Shown: piece by piece, positions 30,221 to 43,920 of the stretch
Position numbering within the stretch: the stretch's first letter is position 1
Layout: every line of letters begins with the position of its first letter
Source: Mycobacterium sp. ST-F2
GTDB lineage: Bacteria; Actinomycetota; Actinomycetes; Mycobacteriales; Mycobacteriaceae
DNA: 64,000 nt
Reading direction: 5' to 3'
Assembly (NCBI RefSeq): GCF_001905655.1
Contig: NZ_JMHT01000022.1
Span: forward strand, 166,463-230,462
Position numbers and translations under genes: made by a program
Notes under the pieces: generated by a model
Database searches by the model: none
The model's input: only the letters and a program-made list of their open reading frames with translations
What the model was told of the DNA's origin: nothing

Positions 30221-31162
30221 ATGACGATCAGTATCCGACCGCTGCGTGAGGACGACCTGGCGACGGCCGACCACATCGCGCGCATCGCGTTCGGCACCTT
30301 CGTCGGCCTCCCCGAGCCCGAGACCTTCATGGGCGACGCAGATTACGTACGAACCCGGTGGCGAACCGACCCGTCGGCCGCGTTCGCAGCCGAGAACTCG
30401 GGCGAGGTCGTCGGGTCCAACTTCGCGACGCGTTGGGGCAGCGTCGGCTTCTTCGGCCCGCTGACCATCCGCCCGGACCTATGGGATCGTGGCATCGGAC
30501 GGCTGTTGCTGGAACCCGTCATCGGCTGCTTCGACCGTTGGCAGACGACGCACGCCGGGCTGTTCACCTTCGCGGAAAGTCCGAAACACGTCGGGCTCTA
30601 CCAACGTTTCGGCTTCTGGCCGCGGTTCCTCACCGCGGTGATGTCCAAGCCTGTCGACCCGGACCAGACTGCGGCGTATGCCACTCTCTTCTCCGAACTC
30701 ACTGCTGCCGAACAGGATTCAGCTCTTGCCGAATGTAGGGACCTGACCAACAACCTGTACGACGGACTCGACCTCACTTCCGAGATCCGTGCGGTCGCCG
30801 ATCAGGAACTGGGTGAAACAGTCCTGCTCTGGGACGACGCCTCGCTCGCCGGTGTCGCCGTATGCCACCACGGCGCAGGCACCGAAGCGGGCAGCGGCAC
30901 CTGCTACATCAAGTTCGGCGCGGCGCGTCCCGGCCCGGGTGCCGAGGCCGCGTTCTTCCAACTGCTCGATGCTGTCGAAACACTCTCCGCCACACGTGGT
31001 TTGGCACGCCTGACCGCCGGCGTGAACACCGCCCGTCACGAGGCCTACCGCGGCATGCTGGCCCGTGGTTTTCGCTCCGACATCCAGGGGGTCGCGATGT
31101 ATCGGCACAATTCCGACGGCTACAGCCGGCCTGGCGTATTCGCCATCGACGACTGGCGCTGA
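30221..31162 (+). CDS. GNAT-family N-acetyltransferase (two-domain)
   Basis: The 313-residue protein has an N-terminal GNAT domain: ISIRPLREDDLATADHIARI at the start, then GFFGPLTIRPDLWDRGIGRL near residue 75 carrying the acetyl-CoA loop (R/Q-x-x-G-x-G/A variant DRGIGRL), and HVGLYQRFGFWPRF near 125. The C-terminal half (from 190) is a degenerate second GNAT repeat. It transfers an acetyl group to an unknown amine. GGAAGGGAAG precedes the ATG at 30221. It marks the right boundary of the defence block. Confidence 0.82.
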   Translation: MTISIRPLREDDLATADHIARIAFGTFVGLPEPETFMGDADYVRTRWRTDPSAAFAAENSGEVVGSNFATRWGSVGFFGPLTIRPDLWDRGIGRLLLEPVIGCFDRWQTTHAGLFTFAESPKHVGLYQRFGFWPRFLTAVMSKPVDPDQTAAYATLFSELTAAEQDSALAECRDLTNNLYDGLDLTSEIRAVADQELGETVLLWDDASLAGVAVCHHGAGTEAGSGTCYIKFGAARPGPGAEAAFFQLLDAVETLSATRGLARLTAGVNTARHEAYRGMLARGFRSDIQGVAMYRHNSDGYSRPGVFAIDDWR

Positions 31163-31241
31163 CCGCAAATCGCCAACGGACAAGGCGCACAACATCGTCA
31201 GCTCCGACCACAGCTTTCCGCGGCACGAACGTCGCCGCCGG

Positions 31242-31526
31242 TCAGTGCGCAGCGCCGGCAAAGAACAGCACGAGCACCGCCACCAAACCGAACAGTGCCG
31301 CGAAAAACGCCCCGCACGCCACGTCGTCGAATTGTGGCCGCACCGTCGCGACCAGAACGGCTGTCGCGGCGACGAGCAGCGCACCCGCAGGAACGAAGAG
31401 CCAGTAGAACATCAGCGGCGTCAGCGACATCGCCACCAGCCCAAGGACATAACCGCCGACCAGATACCTGGGATCGACCTTCCGCTCGGTGCGCGGGTCG
31501 AGTGAGTTTTCATACTCGAACGACAT
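31242..31526 (-). CDS. Small membrane protein, unknown function
   Basis: This 94-residue protein has a charged N-terminal segment (DPRTERKVDPRY) and three hydrophobic helices, roughly residues 23-42, 44-63 and 70-92. I do not recognise a family. The ATG at 31526 has GGGGGTAAGT just upstream, a credible ribosome-binding site. It follows a second small membrane protein by 34 bases on the same strand, so both probably belong to one unit with the RibD-like gene. Confidence 0.65.
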   Translation of the reverse strand: MSFEYENSLDPRTERKVDPRYLVGGYVLGLVAMSLTPLMFYWLFVPAGALLVAATAVLVATVRPQFDDVACGAFFAALFGLVAVLVLFFAGAAH

Positions 31527-31560
31527 ACTTACCCCCTACGGCGATCGGCGAGCCCCCTGC

Positions 31561-31869
31561 TCACCGCCATGTCGCCAGCATCGCAAGAGCCTGCAGGTAC
31601 AGCAGACCGACCACGATCCAGCCACTTATCGGGGCGACCACAAGTGCGACGGCAGCGGTGCCCAATACGCGGGTGCGCGGCAGCACCACGGCAACAACCA
31701 GGCACACCAGCGAAATACCCACTGCCACAGGCAAATACCCACCGCCGACCCGGGCCGGGTGCGCGTGACCGCCAGATGCGCCCACCGCATCGACAGCGAA
31801 CAGGCCCCAGCCGATTCCCCCGAGTACCGCGCCGGCGAGCACGCCGCGCATCCAGTCCGTGCCAGTCAA
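31561..31869 (-). CDS. Small membrane protein, unknown function
   Basis: From the TTG at 31869 this is a 102-residue protein with three hydrophobic helices: RGVLAGAVLGGIGWGLFAV, then YLPVAVGISLVCLVVAVVLP, then TAAVALVVAPISGWIVVGLL. The TTG overlaps the TGA of the upstream RibD-like gene (TTGA) and has GGGGGGA six bases before it, which is why I prefer it to the unconserved longer frame up to 32052. No family recognised. Confidence 0.6.
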   Translation of the reverse strand: MTGTDWMRGVLAGAVLGGIGWGLFAVDAVGASGGHAHPARVGGGYLPVAVGISLVCLVVAVVLPRTRVLGTAAVALVVAPISGWIVVGLLYLQALAMLATWR

Positions 31870-32492
31870 GCATCCCCCCGATCTGGCGCACTCATGTCCC
31901 CCGTCGCCGGAACACCTTCTGCCAACCCGTACTGCAGATACACAATTCCCGCAGGGCTCGACACGGGCGGCGCAAGCAACGTCAGATTCGACGGCACCGC
32001 GCCGCCGTCGAACACCTTCTTGCCGACCCCCAAGACCACAGGATGCACCCACAGGTCCATCCGATCAAACAGTTTTTCGCGCAACAGGGTCTGTACGAAG
32101 TTCAAACTTCCGACCACTTTGACGTGCTCGTGCCGCTCGCGGATCGCCCGCACCTCGGCCACCAGATCGGTACCGATCTGCGTGGAACCGGACCACGACA
32201 GGTCAGGCTTGCCGCGGGATGCGACGTACTTGGGGATGCGGTTGAACATGTTGCCGAACTCGTCATGCTGATGGGGCCAGTAGCCGGCAAAGATGTCGTA
32301 GGTCCGCCGGCCGAGAAGCAGCGCATCGGTGCCTTCGTAGGCGGCGCCGACCTGCTCGCCCGATACGTCGTCGATCAGCGGAGCCTGCCAGCCTTCGAAG
32401 GGAAAACCGCCGTCCGGGTCTTCGCCGGGACCACCGGGAGCCTGCCCGACGAGGTCGAGTGTGGCGAACAGTGCAAGGTTGATCTGGCCCAT
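31866..32492 (-). CDS. Dihydrofolate reductase / RibD C-terminal domain protein
   Basis: This 208-residue protein belongs to the RibD-C/dihydrofolate-reductase-like group. It shows INLALFATLDLVGQAPGGPG at the N terminus (the segment where family members bind NADPH), DALLLGRRTYDIFAGYWP near 56, PKYVASRGKPDLSWSGS near 88 and VVGSLNFVQTLLREKLFDRM near 124, followed by LWVHPVVLGVGKKVF. The probable role is NADPH-dependent reduction of an unknown substrate; the family is large and mostly uncharacterised. It heads a small minus-strand operon. Confidence 0.85.
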   Translation of the reverse strand: MGQINLALFATLDLVGQAPGGPGEDPDGGFPFEGWQAPLIDDVSGEQVGAAYEGTDALLLGRRTYDIFAGYWPHQHDEFGNMFNRIPKYVASRGKPDLSWSGSTQIGTDLVAEVRAIRERHEHVKVVGSLNFVQTLLREKLFDRMDLWVHPVVLGVGKKVFDGGAVPSNLTLLAPPVSSPAGIVYLQYGLAEGVPATGDMSAPDRGDA

Positions 32493-32570
32493 TTCCAGCT
32501 CCTGACGAGTCGATTCTGTCTGTCAGTGAGATAGACCATCGGCAGAGGCGAAACTCATCGGGGCAACCGG

Positions 32571-33842
32571 CTATTTCCCTGACAACACCCGGTATTGCGC
32601 CGAAATCTGTTGATCCACATCAGTTTCATCGTCGGCGAAAACCTGAAAGACGAACTTGCCGGTACGCGCCACACAGCTGTGATGCCAGTTCTCGATACGC
32701 AGTGTGACGCTGGCGTCGGGCGGCGCATAGTCGTTCATGTGCCAAAAGCACCGTGCACCAGGGAATCCGGGCACCGGGCCGGCCATCTGCACGTCGGAAT
32801 CACCCATCATGGACGCCGTCATGAAATCGAGGAATTGAGCGGCCGAGTCGGCATTGGGCGCCTGGTAGACCCGTCCCCACCGCTGCGTCACCCATTGGAT
32901 TCCCGCCCGGTCGAACTGGGTGCTTGCGGTCACCGGATCCGCCTCGAAGTGCAGCCACGCCCTTGGGCGCCACGTCCCGATCATGAATCCCTGTTGTTGG
33001 TCCGGTGTGGTGAGCGTCTTCGACAACAGCTGGTCGTCACTCGGATCTTTCGGCAGGTCGGCCAGTTTCGCCGGATCGGTCGGCGCGAAACCCTTGATGA
33101 GCGATTCCTGCCTGCTGAGAAGGCTGGACGCCAGGAACCTCGCCCGCTCGGTGGCTCTCAGGGTCTCGGAAGGTTTCGCAAAGACTCCCTGGAAGAACAC
33201 GTACCGCCCTCGGGCGGTGAATGCTGCCACAGCACCGACCTTGCCGAGGTCGATACCCGCCGCGCCCGGCGTCGGGTTCCCTGTGCCGGACACGTCGACC
33301 GGAAAGGTCGGTGCGCCGGCGGCGACAACGGGGCCGATCTGCGCCGCGAATTCAGCAGCGGCAGCCGCGGCCTGCCCCTCGTCGGGAAATATCAGCACCG
33401 TGTTCTGGACGTCCAGCGCTGGATCGCGTTGCCCAGAAGTGCGCCGTGACCCGAAGCCCGCGACCAGATTGTGTGCACGGGCAATGCTCCGCATCACCGG
33501 CGCGTCGGACAGACCGAGCACCAGATCGACAGACATCGCGTCTGCCGAGTGCGTACCCAGAGGGACCAGCGTCGTCACCGATGAGTCGACTTCCCAAGGG
33601 CCAACCACGAATTCGGCCAGCCGGGTCGACTCGACGATCGACTGGGTCGAGGGGTTGGGACCGGCGCTGAAGAACGGGGTACTCGGCTTGATCTGGTAGT
33701 TGCCGGTCCGCAGCTGGCTGACGTCGGGTTCGGGGTCGCTCAGTGAGCCACCGAACCGCGCCGTACCCGAGGTGGTCGTCGAACACGCCGTCACGACACA
33801 CAGGGAAGTGGCCGCGACAAGCGCCAGCTCCCGGATCCCCAC
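32571..33842 (-). CDS. Mycobacterial lipoprotein (DUF7373-like)
   Basis: The 423-residue protein has a lipoprotein signal with lipobox VVTAC at residues 16-20 (GTG start at 33842), so it is predicted to be acylated and outside the membrane. The body resembles a family of mycobacterial lipoproteins with two similar halves: residues about 40-230 (RTGNYQIKPSTPFF, AFTARGRYVFFQGVFAKPSE) and about 280-423 (WRPRAWLHFEADPVTASTQF, CFWHMNDYAPPDAS). Several Cys (near 352 and 377) could form a disulphide. Function unknown. It lies 9 bases after the beta-lactamase stop, so they are likely co-transcribed. Confidence 0.75.
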   Translation of the reverse strand: MGIRELALVAATSLCVVTACSTTTSGTARFGGSLSDPEPDVSQLRTGNYQIKPSTPFFSAGPNPSTQSIVESTRLAEFVVGPWEVDSSVTTLVPLGTHSADAMSVDLVLGLSDAPVMRSIARAHNLVAGFGSRRTSGQRDPALDVQNTVLIFPDEGQAAAAAAEFAAQIGPVVAAGAPTFPVDVSGTGNPTPGAAGIDLGKVGAVAAFTARGRYVFFQGVFAKPSETLRATERARFLASSLLSRQESLIKGFAPTDPAKLADLPKDPSDDQLLSKTLTTPDQQQGFMIGTWRPRAWLHFEADPVTASTQFDRAGIQWVTQRWGRVYQAPNADSAAQFLDFMTASMMGDSDVQMAGPVPGFPGARCFWHMNDYAPPDASVTLRIENWHHSCVARTGKFVFQVFADDETDVDQQISAQYRVLSGK

Positions 33843-33851
33843 GATCCAACA

Positions 33852-34733
33852 CTAACTGTGGCCGAGGCGTGCCAGCACTGATCGCACGGACTCCGCTACC
33901 GCCTCATTGAACGGCCCGGCGTCCCGACGCAGGGTGCGCGTCCGGATCAGCACCGTGAGCATGACCCGCTCGCCTTTCGGACCGATGAGCATCCCGGCGT
34001 CGTTGGTCGACCCGTAGTCACCACTGCCGGTCTTGTCTGCACTGGTCCAGCCTGCGGGCAGACCGGCGCGAAAACGGCGGGTCGACGTTGCGGTCTCACC
34101 CATCCACCGTTGCAGCTGGAACTGAGCCGCACCGGACAACGCGTCGCCGACGAGAATGGCGCGATACCCGCCGCACAGAGCCCGCGGCGTGGTCGTGTCG
34201 CGCAGGTCGCCGGGCGCAGCCTCGTTGAGGGCCGGTTCCCACCGATCCAGCCGCGTCTGCGAATCGCCGATCGAACGGGCGAAATCAGTGAGGGCGGACG
34301 GCCCTCCGATGGTCCGCAACATGATGTTGCCTGCCGCGTTGTCGCTCTGGGTCAGGGCCGCGGCACATATCTCCCGCAGCTCCATCCGGGCACCCACTGC
34401 GGGGCTCAACACCGGTGAGTTGACGATGATGTCACCAGCAGTGATGGGCACCATGGCATCGAGATTGGCCTTACCGTCCTTGGCCATCTGCAAGATGCGA
34501 GCCGCCGCATACGCTTTGAAGGTCGAGCAGATCGCGAACCGCTCGTCGGCGCGGTGCTCGACCGTCGCCGATGACGCCAAATCCACTGCATAGACGCCGA
34601 TTAACGCCTGGTAGCGATCTTCCAGGGCTTCAAAGCTCGTCGGCTCGACCGACTCCTCGGGCCGGCATCCCGCCAGCACACCCGTCGCGGCCAACCCGAC
34701 GATGAAATCACGTCGGCTCAGCTGTACCCCCAC
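33852..34733 (-). CDS. Class A beta-lactamase with Tat lipoprotein signal
   Basis: Class A serine beta-lactamases open the beta-lactam ring. All family motifs are present: STFK (nucleophile Ser and Lys) near residue 70, SDN near 130, EPALNE (the Glu166 loop) near 165 and KTG (KTGSGDYGS) near 234. The N-terminus SRRDFIVGLAATGVLAGC combines a twin-arginine motif with a lipobox, so it is probably exported folded and anchored. I chose the GTG at 34733, giving 293 residues and a short n-region; an ATG at 34790 would add 19 residues. BlaC/BlaS are known Tat substrates in mycobacteria. Activity spectrum cannot be inferred. Confidence 0.92.
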   Translation of the reverse strand: MGVQLSRRDFIVGLAATGVLAGCRPEESVEPTSFEALEDRYQALIGVYAVDLASSATVEHRADERFAICSTFKAYAAARILQMAKDGKANLDAMVPITAGDIIVNSPVLSPAVGARMELREICAAALTQSDNAAGNIMLRTIGGPSALTDFARSIGDSQTRLDRWEPALNEAAPGDLRDTTTPRALCGGYRAILVGDALSGAAQFQLQRWMGETATSTRRFRAGLPAGWTSADKTGSGDYGSTNDAGMLIGPKGERVMLTVLIRTRTLRRDAGPFNEAVAESVRSVLARLGHS

Positions 34734-34761
34734 GCAGCCCAGCCAATCATGTATCGGCGCG

Positions 34762-35358
34762 CTACGCCAAACGAGATTTCTGCGGGTCATGCTTTGGCCG
34801 CACCAGCAGAGCGGCCGCCAGGAAGCACAGCGCCCCGACGAACGTCCCGAAGTTGGCCAGCCACTCGTCGACCGTCACACCACTCTTGCGGACGAACGCC
34901 GCCAGCGCCGAGACCTCGAACGCGACGCAGCCCATCATGTTGATCCACGATGCCTGCCAGTCAACGGATTTCGGCGACCAGAGGCCGACGACCATGACCG
35001 CAAGCAGACCGCTGAGCAGGAACGCCAGCGAGCCGGCGGCGTCGGGCGCCCAGACGTAGCGGCGCTCGGCGAGCACCGCGTGTGCCCACACCGCGGCGCC
35101 CGTGCTCACGTTGAACAGGATGGTGCCCATGAATTGGATTGCCGCCGACCACCATTGGATTCCCGGCGGCGCCTGCACATACTGCATCAGCGCGGCCGTG
35201 GTGAAGAACCACGATCCGATGAAGCACAGCACGTTCGACGCGCCGGCCCCGACCACCGAGGAAAACCCAGGGATCGTGGCCAGCGCGAAGAACGACGACC
35301 CGATGGCGAACAGCCAGCACTGCCTGGTGAGGGTGGCAACGCCGGTTATGCCGTTCAC
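34762..35358 (-). CDS. Six-helix membrane protein, unknown function
   Basis: From the GTG at 35358 this is a 198-residue protein with about six hydrophobic helices (LFAIGSSFFALATIPGF, NVLCFIGSWFFTTAALMQYV, IQFMGTILFNVSTGAAVW, GSLAFLLSGLLAVMVVGLW, WINMMGCVAFEVSALAAFV, FGTFVGALCFLAAALLV). I do not recognise the family. It begins four bases after leuB ends, so it probably belongs to the serA-leuB unit. The longer frame to 35478 runs into leuB and is unconserved. Confidence 0.7.
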   Translation of the reverse strand: MNGITGVATLTRQCWLFAIGSSFFALATIPGFSSVVGAGASNVLCFIGSWFFTTAALMQYVQAPPGIQWWSAAIQFMGTILFNVSTGAAVWAHAVLAERRYVWAPDAAGSLAFLLSGLLAVMVVGLWSPKSVDWQASWINMMGCVAFEVSALAAFVRKSGVTVDEWLANFGTFVGALCFLAAALLVRPKHDPQKSRLA

Positions 35359-35362
35359 GGGA

Positions 35363-36369
<1,007 letters not shown>

Positions 36370-36373
<4 letters not shown>

Positions 36374-37956
36374 GACAGATCCACCAGTTCCAGCGTGGTG
36401 GCGCCGACGGCCTCACCGATCGCGCTGAGCACGTCGGCCGGCACCTCGCGGTCCACCCGCAGCATGACCGTCGCACCGCCACCCTCTGCGTCCTGAGACA
36501 TCTGCGCGGCCAGGATGTTGACGTCGGCTCCGCCGAGCAGCGTGCCGATCTTGCCGAGAGCGCCCGGCTGGTCGCCGTAGTTGAGGATCAGGTTGATGCC
36601 CTCGGCACGCAGGTCGAGGTTGCGGCCGTTGATCTGGACGATCTTCTCGACCTGCTGCGGGCCGCTCAGGGTGCCCGACACGTTGGTCACCGAACCATCG
36701 GCCGCCACGGCACGCACATCGACGACGCTGCGGTGGTTGGGGCTCTCCGTCTCGGTGGTGAGGGCTGCCTCGACACCACGCTCGGCGGCCAGGGCCGGCG
36801 CGTTGACGAACGTCACCTGATCCTCGATGACGGCCGAGAACAGGCCGCGCATGGCCGAAAGCTTCAGAATCTCAACGTCTTCCGAGGCCAGCTCGCCGAG
36901 CACCTCGACGTTCAACGAGGCCGGCAGCGCCGGCGCCAGGGCGCCGACCAGCAGACCCAGCTTGCGCACCAGGTCCAGCCACGGCGCGACCTCCTCACCG
37001 ACGACACCACCGCCGACGTTGACGGCGTCCGGCACGAACTCGCCGGCCAGCGCCAGCTTCACGCTCGCGGCGACGTCGGTGCCGGCGCGGTCCTGGGCCT
37101 CTTCGGTGGAGGCGCCCAGGTGCGGGGTGACGACGACCTGCGGCAGGTCGAACAGCGGGCTGTCGGTGCAGGGCTCGGTCGCGAAAACGTCGAGGCCGGC
37201 GCCACGCACGTGGCCGCTGGTGATCGCGTCGGCCAGGGCCTGCTCGTCGATCAGGCCACCGCGGGCCGCGTTGACGATGATGACGCCCGGCTTGGTCTTG
37301 GCCAGCGCCTCCTTGTTGATCAGGCCGGCGGTTTCCTTGGTCTTGGGCAGGTGCACCGAGATGAAATCAGCGCGACCCAAAAGCTCATCGAGGGGCAGCA
37401 GCTCGATGCCCAGCTGGGCGGCACGAGCCTGCGAGACGTAGGGGTCGTAGGCGACGATGTGCGCGCCGAACGCGGCCAGGCGCTGTGCCACGAGCTGGCC
37501 GATACGGCCCATGCCTACGACACCCACGGTCTTGCCGAAGATTTCGGTGCCCGAGAACTTCGAGCGCTTCCAGGTGCGCTCGCGCAGCGTGGCGTCGGCG
37601 GCGGGGATCTGGCGAGCGGCCGACAGCAGCAGCGCCAGGGCGTGCTCGGCAGCACTGTGGATGTTCGAGGTGGGCGCGTTGACGACCAGCACGCCGCGCG
37701 CGGTGGCGGCGTCGACGTCGACGTTGTCCAGACCGACACCGGCACGGGCGACGATCTTGAGCTTGGGTGCGGCGGCCAGCACCTCGGCGTCCACCGTGGT
37801 GGCCGAGCGCACCAGCAGGGCGTCGGCTTCCGGCACGGCGGCCAGCAGCTTTTCGCGGTCGGGTCCGTCGACCCAACGGACCTCTACCTGGTCGCCGAGT
37901 GCGGCGACGGTCGATTCGGCGAGTTTGTCAGCGATGAGTACGACAGGAAGGCTCAC
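36370..37956 (-). CDS. serA: D-3-phosphoglycerate dehydrogenase
   Basis: SerA catalyses the first step of serine synthesis, oxidising 3-phosphoglycerate with NAD+. The 528-residue long form typical of mycobacteria has a substrate-binding part with [12 protein letters not shown] near 70, a nucleotide-binding part with [17 protein letters not shown] near 147, the catalytic Arg (NAARGGL), Glu ([11 protein letters not shown]) and His ([11 protein letters not shown], near 280), then the allosteric intervening domain and a C-terminal ACT domain ([20 protein letters not shown] near 455) that binds serine for feedback control. I chose the GTG at 37956 because homologues start at [10 protein letters not shown]. 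Confidence 0.97.
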
Positions 37957-38006
37957 GCGCACAGACTAGTGGGCGGCACCGCCGCGCTACCAATCACTAC
38001 CATCGA

Positions 38007-39470
38007 GTGGTGGACGTCACCGTCGTCGGTAGTGGACCCAACGGACTGGCGGCGGCCGTCATCTGCGCCCGAGCGGGGCTGTCGGTACGGGTCATCGAAG
38101 CCCAGCCGACTCCCGGAGGCGGCGCCCGCAGCGCCCCCGACCCCGAATACTCAGGCGTTGTGCACGACGTCTGCTCGGCAGTGCATCCGCTGGGTGTGGC
38201 GTCACCGTTCTTCGCGGAGTTCAACCTGGCCGCTCGTGGTGTGCAGATGGTGACGCCGGAGATTTCGTACGCCAATCCCCTGCCTGCTGGGGCGAGCGAA
38301 GCGACGGGAAAGGCCTCAGGACGGGCGGCCATCGGGTACCGCTCGCTGGACCGTACCTGCGCGGAGCTGGAGCACGGCTCATCGTGGCGAAGGCTGCTCG
38401 GCCCGCTGGTCGAGCACGTCGACGGCGTGCTCGGCTTCTTCCTCGGCGACAAGCGGTCGCTGCCACCGGACCTGCCCAGCACCGTGCGAGCCGGGCTGCG
38501 GGTCCTGGCGCAGGGCAGCCCGGCATGGGGCCTGCTGCGCGGTGAGGATGCCCGGGCACTGTTCACCGGCGTGGGCTCGCACGCCATCCACCCCGTTCCG
38601 TCGCCCGTCAACAGTGGCGCAGGCATCATGCTGAGCACTGTCGCGCACACGGCAGGTTGGCCGGTGCCGATCGGCGGCACGCAGACCATCACCGATGCCT
38701 TGATCGCCGATCTGCAGGCCCACGGCGGCGAACTGATCACCGGCTCGCCGGTGACGAGTCCACCTGAGGGCGTCGTCATCTACGACACCTCCCCCACCGC
38801 CCTGCTGGACATCTACGGGGCGGCCGTGCCGAGTCGCTACGCAAAAGCGTTGCGGCGGTACAAGTTCGGTCCCGGGGTCTGCAAGATCGATTTCGTCCTC
38901 TCCGGTGAGATCCCTTGGCGCGACCCGCGGATGGCGTCGTCACCGACCGTCCACCTCGGCGGCACCCGGGCCCAGATGGCGCACGCCGAACGGGAAATCT
39001 GGCAGGGCCGCCATGCCGCCCACCCCATGACGCTGGCGTCACTGCCCCACCTGGCGGACCCATCCCGCATCGACACCCAGGGCCGACGGCCGTTGTGGAC
39101 CTACTGCCACGTGCCGGCGGGATCGACCGTCGACCAGACCGAGACGGTCATGGCGTTGTTCGAAAACGCCGCACCGGGTTTCCGCGATCTGGTGCTCGCG
39201 GCGCGCTCGGTGCCGGCCGCCGAGATGTCGCGGCACAACGCCAATTACGTCGACGGCGACATCATCGTCGGTGGCGCGACGCTCAAGGCCGCCATGATCG
39301 GGCCGACGCTGCGAGTCAACCCGTGGACCACGCCGATCCCCAAGGCCTACCTGTGCTCGTCGGCCACCCCGCCGGGCACCGGCGTGCACGGCATGGCCGG
39401 CCTCTATGCCGCGCGCACCGTGCTGCGTCGTGAATTCGGAGTGAAGACGCTGCCGTCGCTCGCGCCATAG
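38007..39470 (+). CDS. FAD-dependent oxidoreductase, phytoene-desaturase-like
   Basis: The 487-residue protein begins with a dinucleotide-binding motif, DVTVVGSGPNGLAAAVICAR, followed by the acidic residue of the second strand (VIEAQ) and GGGARS, typical of the amine-oxidase/phytoene-desaturase superfamily. Another FAD contact, GGTQTITDALIADLQAHGGE, lies near 215, and the C-terminal FAD motif is PGTGVHGMAGLYAARTVL near 450. The substrate is unknown; relatives are broadly named NAD(P)/FAD-dependent oxidoreductases. It is divergent from serA by 50 bases. Confidence 0.87.
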   Translation: MVDVTVVGSGPNGLAAAVICARAGLSVRVIEAQPTPGGGARSAPDPEYSGVVHDVCSAVHPLGVASPFFAEFNLAARGVQMVTPEISYANPLPAGASEATGKASGRAAIGYRSLDRTCAELEHGSSWRRLLGPLVEHVDGVLGFFLGDKRSLPPDLPSTVRAGLRVLAQGSPAWGLLRGEDARALFTGVGSHAIHPVPSPVNSGAGIMLSTVAHTAGWPVPIGGTQTITDALIADLQAHGGELITGSPVTSPPEGVVIYDTSPTALLDIYGAAVPSRYAKALRRYKFGPGVCKIDFVLSGEIPWRDPRMASSPTVHLGGTRAQMAHAEREIWQGRHAAHPMTLASLPHLADPSRIDTQGRRPLWTYCHVPAGSTVDQTETVMALFENAAPGFRDLVLAARSVPAAEMSRHNANYVDGDIIVGGATLKAAMIGPTLRVNPWTTPIPKAYLCSSATPPGTGVHGMAGLYAARTVLRREFGVKTLPSLAP

Positions 39471-39484
39471 TGTTGGCTTGGCGC

Positions 39485-40084
39485 ATGGCCAAGCTTTCTG
39501 TGATCTATTACTCCGCAACCGGACACGGCAGCTCCATGGCGCAGCGGGTCGCGAGCACCGCCGAATCGTGTGGCGCGCAGGTGCGGCTACGGCCCGTCGC
39601 CGAGACCGCGGCCCCCGAGTCGTTCGCCCACAATCCGGCGTGGACCGCGAATTACGAAGCAACCAAACACCTTCCGACCGCGACGGGCGACGACATCGTG
39701 TGGGCCGACGCCGTGATCTTCGGCTCGCCGACCCGGTTCGGATCGGTCGCGTCGCAGTTGCGGGGCTTCCTCGATTCTCTGGGTGGCCTGTGGTCACAGG
39801 GCGCTCTGGCCGACAAGGTGTACGCCGGGTTCACCTCGACCAACACCGCGCACGGCGGGCAGGAGACCACGCTGCTCTCGCTGTACATCACCCTGATGCA
39901 CTGGGGCGGCATCATCGTCCCGCCCGGCTACACCGACCCGCTCAAGTTCGCCGACGGCAACCCCTACGGCGTGAGCCTGTTGGCCAACCACGACAACATC
40001 CGCCAGTTCGATGACAACACCTACGCGGCGCTGGACCACCTGGCGCGGCGGGTCGTCTCGGTGGCGGACCGGTTGGGCGGGTAG
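39485..40084 (+). CDS. WrbA-like NAD(P)H:quinone oxidoreductase (flavodoxin fold)
   Basis: The 199-residue protein has the FMN phosphate loop YYSATGHGSSMAQRVA at residues 7-22, the isoalloxazine loops FGSPTRFGSVASQLRGFLD near 79 and TNTAHGGQETTLLSLYITL near 120, and the family segment HWGGIIVPPGY near 140. It reduces quinones by two electrons to limit oxidative stress. The ATG at 39485 begins the conserved strand KLSVIYYSA; the frame upstream to 39470 overlaps the previous gene's stop. Confidence 0.9.
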   Translation: MAKLSVIYYSATGHGSSMAQRVASTAESCGAQVRLRPVAETAAPESFAHNPAWTANYEATKHLPTATGDDIVWADAVIFGSPTRFGSVASQLRGFLDSLGGLWSQGALADKVYAGFTSTNTAHGGQETTLLSLYITLMHWGGIIVPPGYTDPLKFADGNPYGVSLLANHDNIRQFDDNTYAALDHLARRVVSVADRLGG

Positions 40085-40296
40085 CGCGCTACTCGCGCCG
40101 GCGTGTCGGCTCTCCTGTGGCACTTGCGATTTGGCGGAGTCAACTTTCCTTGACGGCTTCAGACGAACAGTGCCGAGGGAGAGAGCGCCCGCATTCACTC
40201 CGCGCTGGGGGCGACAAATGTCGAGTACCTGACACCGTGGCCGCAACGTCGCCCGCGCGCTGGCCTCCATCGGATACACCGTCTACTGAAAACGAC

Positions 40297-40344
40297 GAAA
40301 GGCCGGTTACCGCACGCTGTTTCGCGTGCCGTAACCGGCCTTTC
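40297..40344. terminator. 21-bp stem hairpin downstream of ilvC and wrbA-like gene
   Basis: GAAAGGCCGGTTACCGCACGC (40297-40317) pairs with 40324-40344 across a six-base loop with one mismatch. It lies between convergent transcripts and 13 bases beyond the ilvC stop, so it can end both. A run of A on one side and T on the other borders the stem. Confidence 0.85.
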
Positions 40345-40356
40345 CGGCGTCAGAGA

Positions 40357-43771
<3,415 letters not shown>

Positions 43772-43814
43772 TCTTGTCCTCTTGATCGTGTTCGGTTTGG
43801 CGTTCCCGGGCAAA

Positions 43815-43853
43815 CAAAAAACCCCCGTCAGCGTGGGTGGCTGTACGAGGGTT
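43815..43853 (-). terminator. ilvB leader attenuator terminator hairpin
   Basis: On the minus strand AACCCTCGT and ACGGGGGTT pair (8 Watson-Crick pairs and one G-T) around a 15-base loop, followed by six T. It lies between the leader peptide and ilvB, where a rho-independent attenuator belongs. Confidence 0.8.
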
Positions 43854-43863
43854 GCGCGTCGAT

Positions 43864-43920
43864 GCTTGTAGTCGGCTTACTCAGCCTGGTCACGCACCAA
43901 CGCGCCCAGTTACTACAAGC
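43864..43920 (-). promoter_or_regulatory. ilvB leader pause/regulatory hairpin
   Basis: A perfect 9-bp inverted repeat, GCTTGTAGT with ACTACAAGC, spans this stretch on the minus strand. Its 5' arm overlaps the Leu-Val-Val codons of the leader peptide (CTT GTA GTA), so a ribosome stalled there would open the hairpin. This is the expected geometry for attenuation by branched-chain aminoacyl-tRNA supply. Confidence 0.6.

Noticed and set aside
31866..32052. Longer N-terminus of the small membrane protein ending at 31561
   Set aside because: It overlaps the RibD-like gene in another frame and is Cys/Gly/Arg-rich; the TTG at 31869 has a good ribosome-binding site and TTGA coupling.
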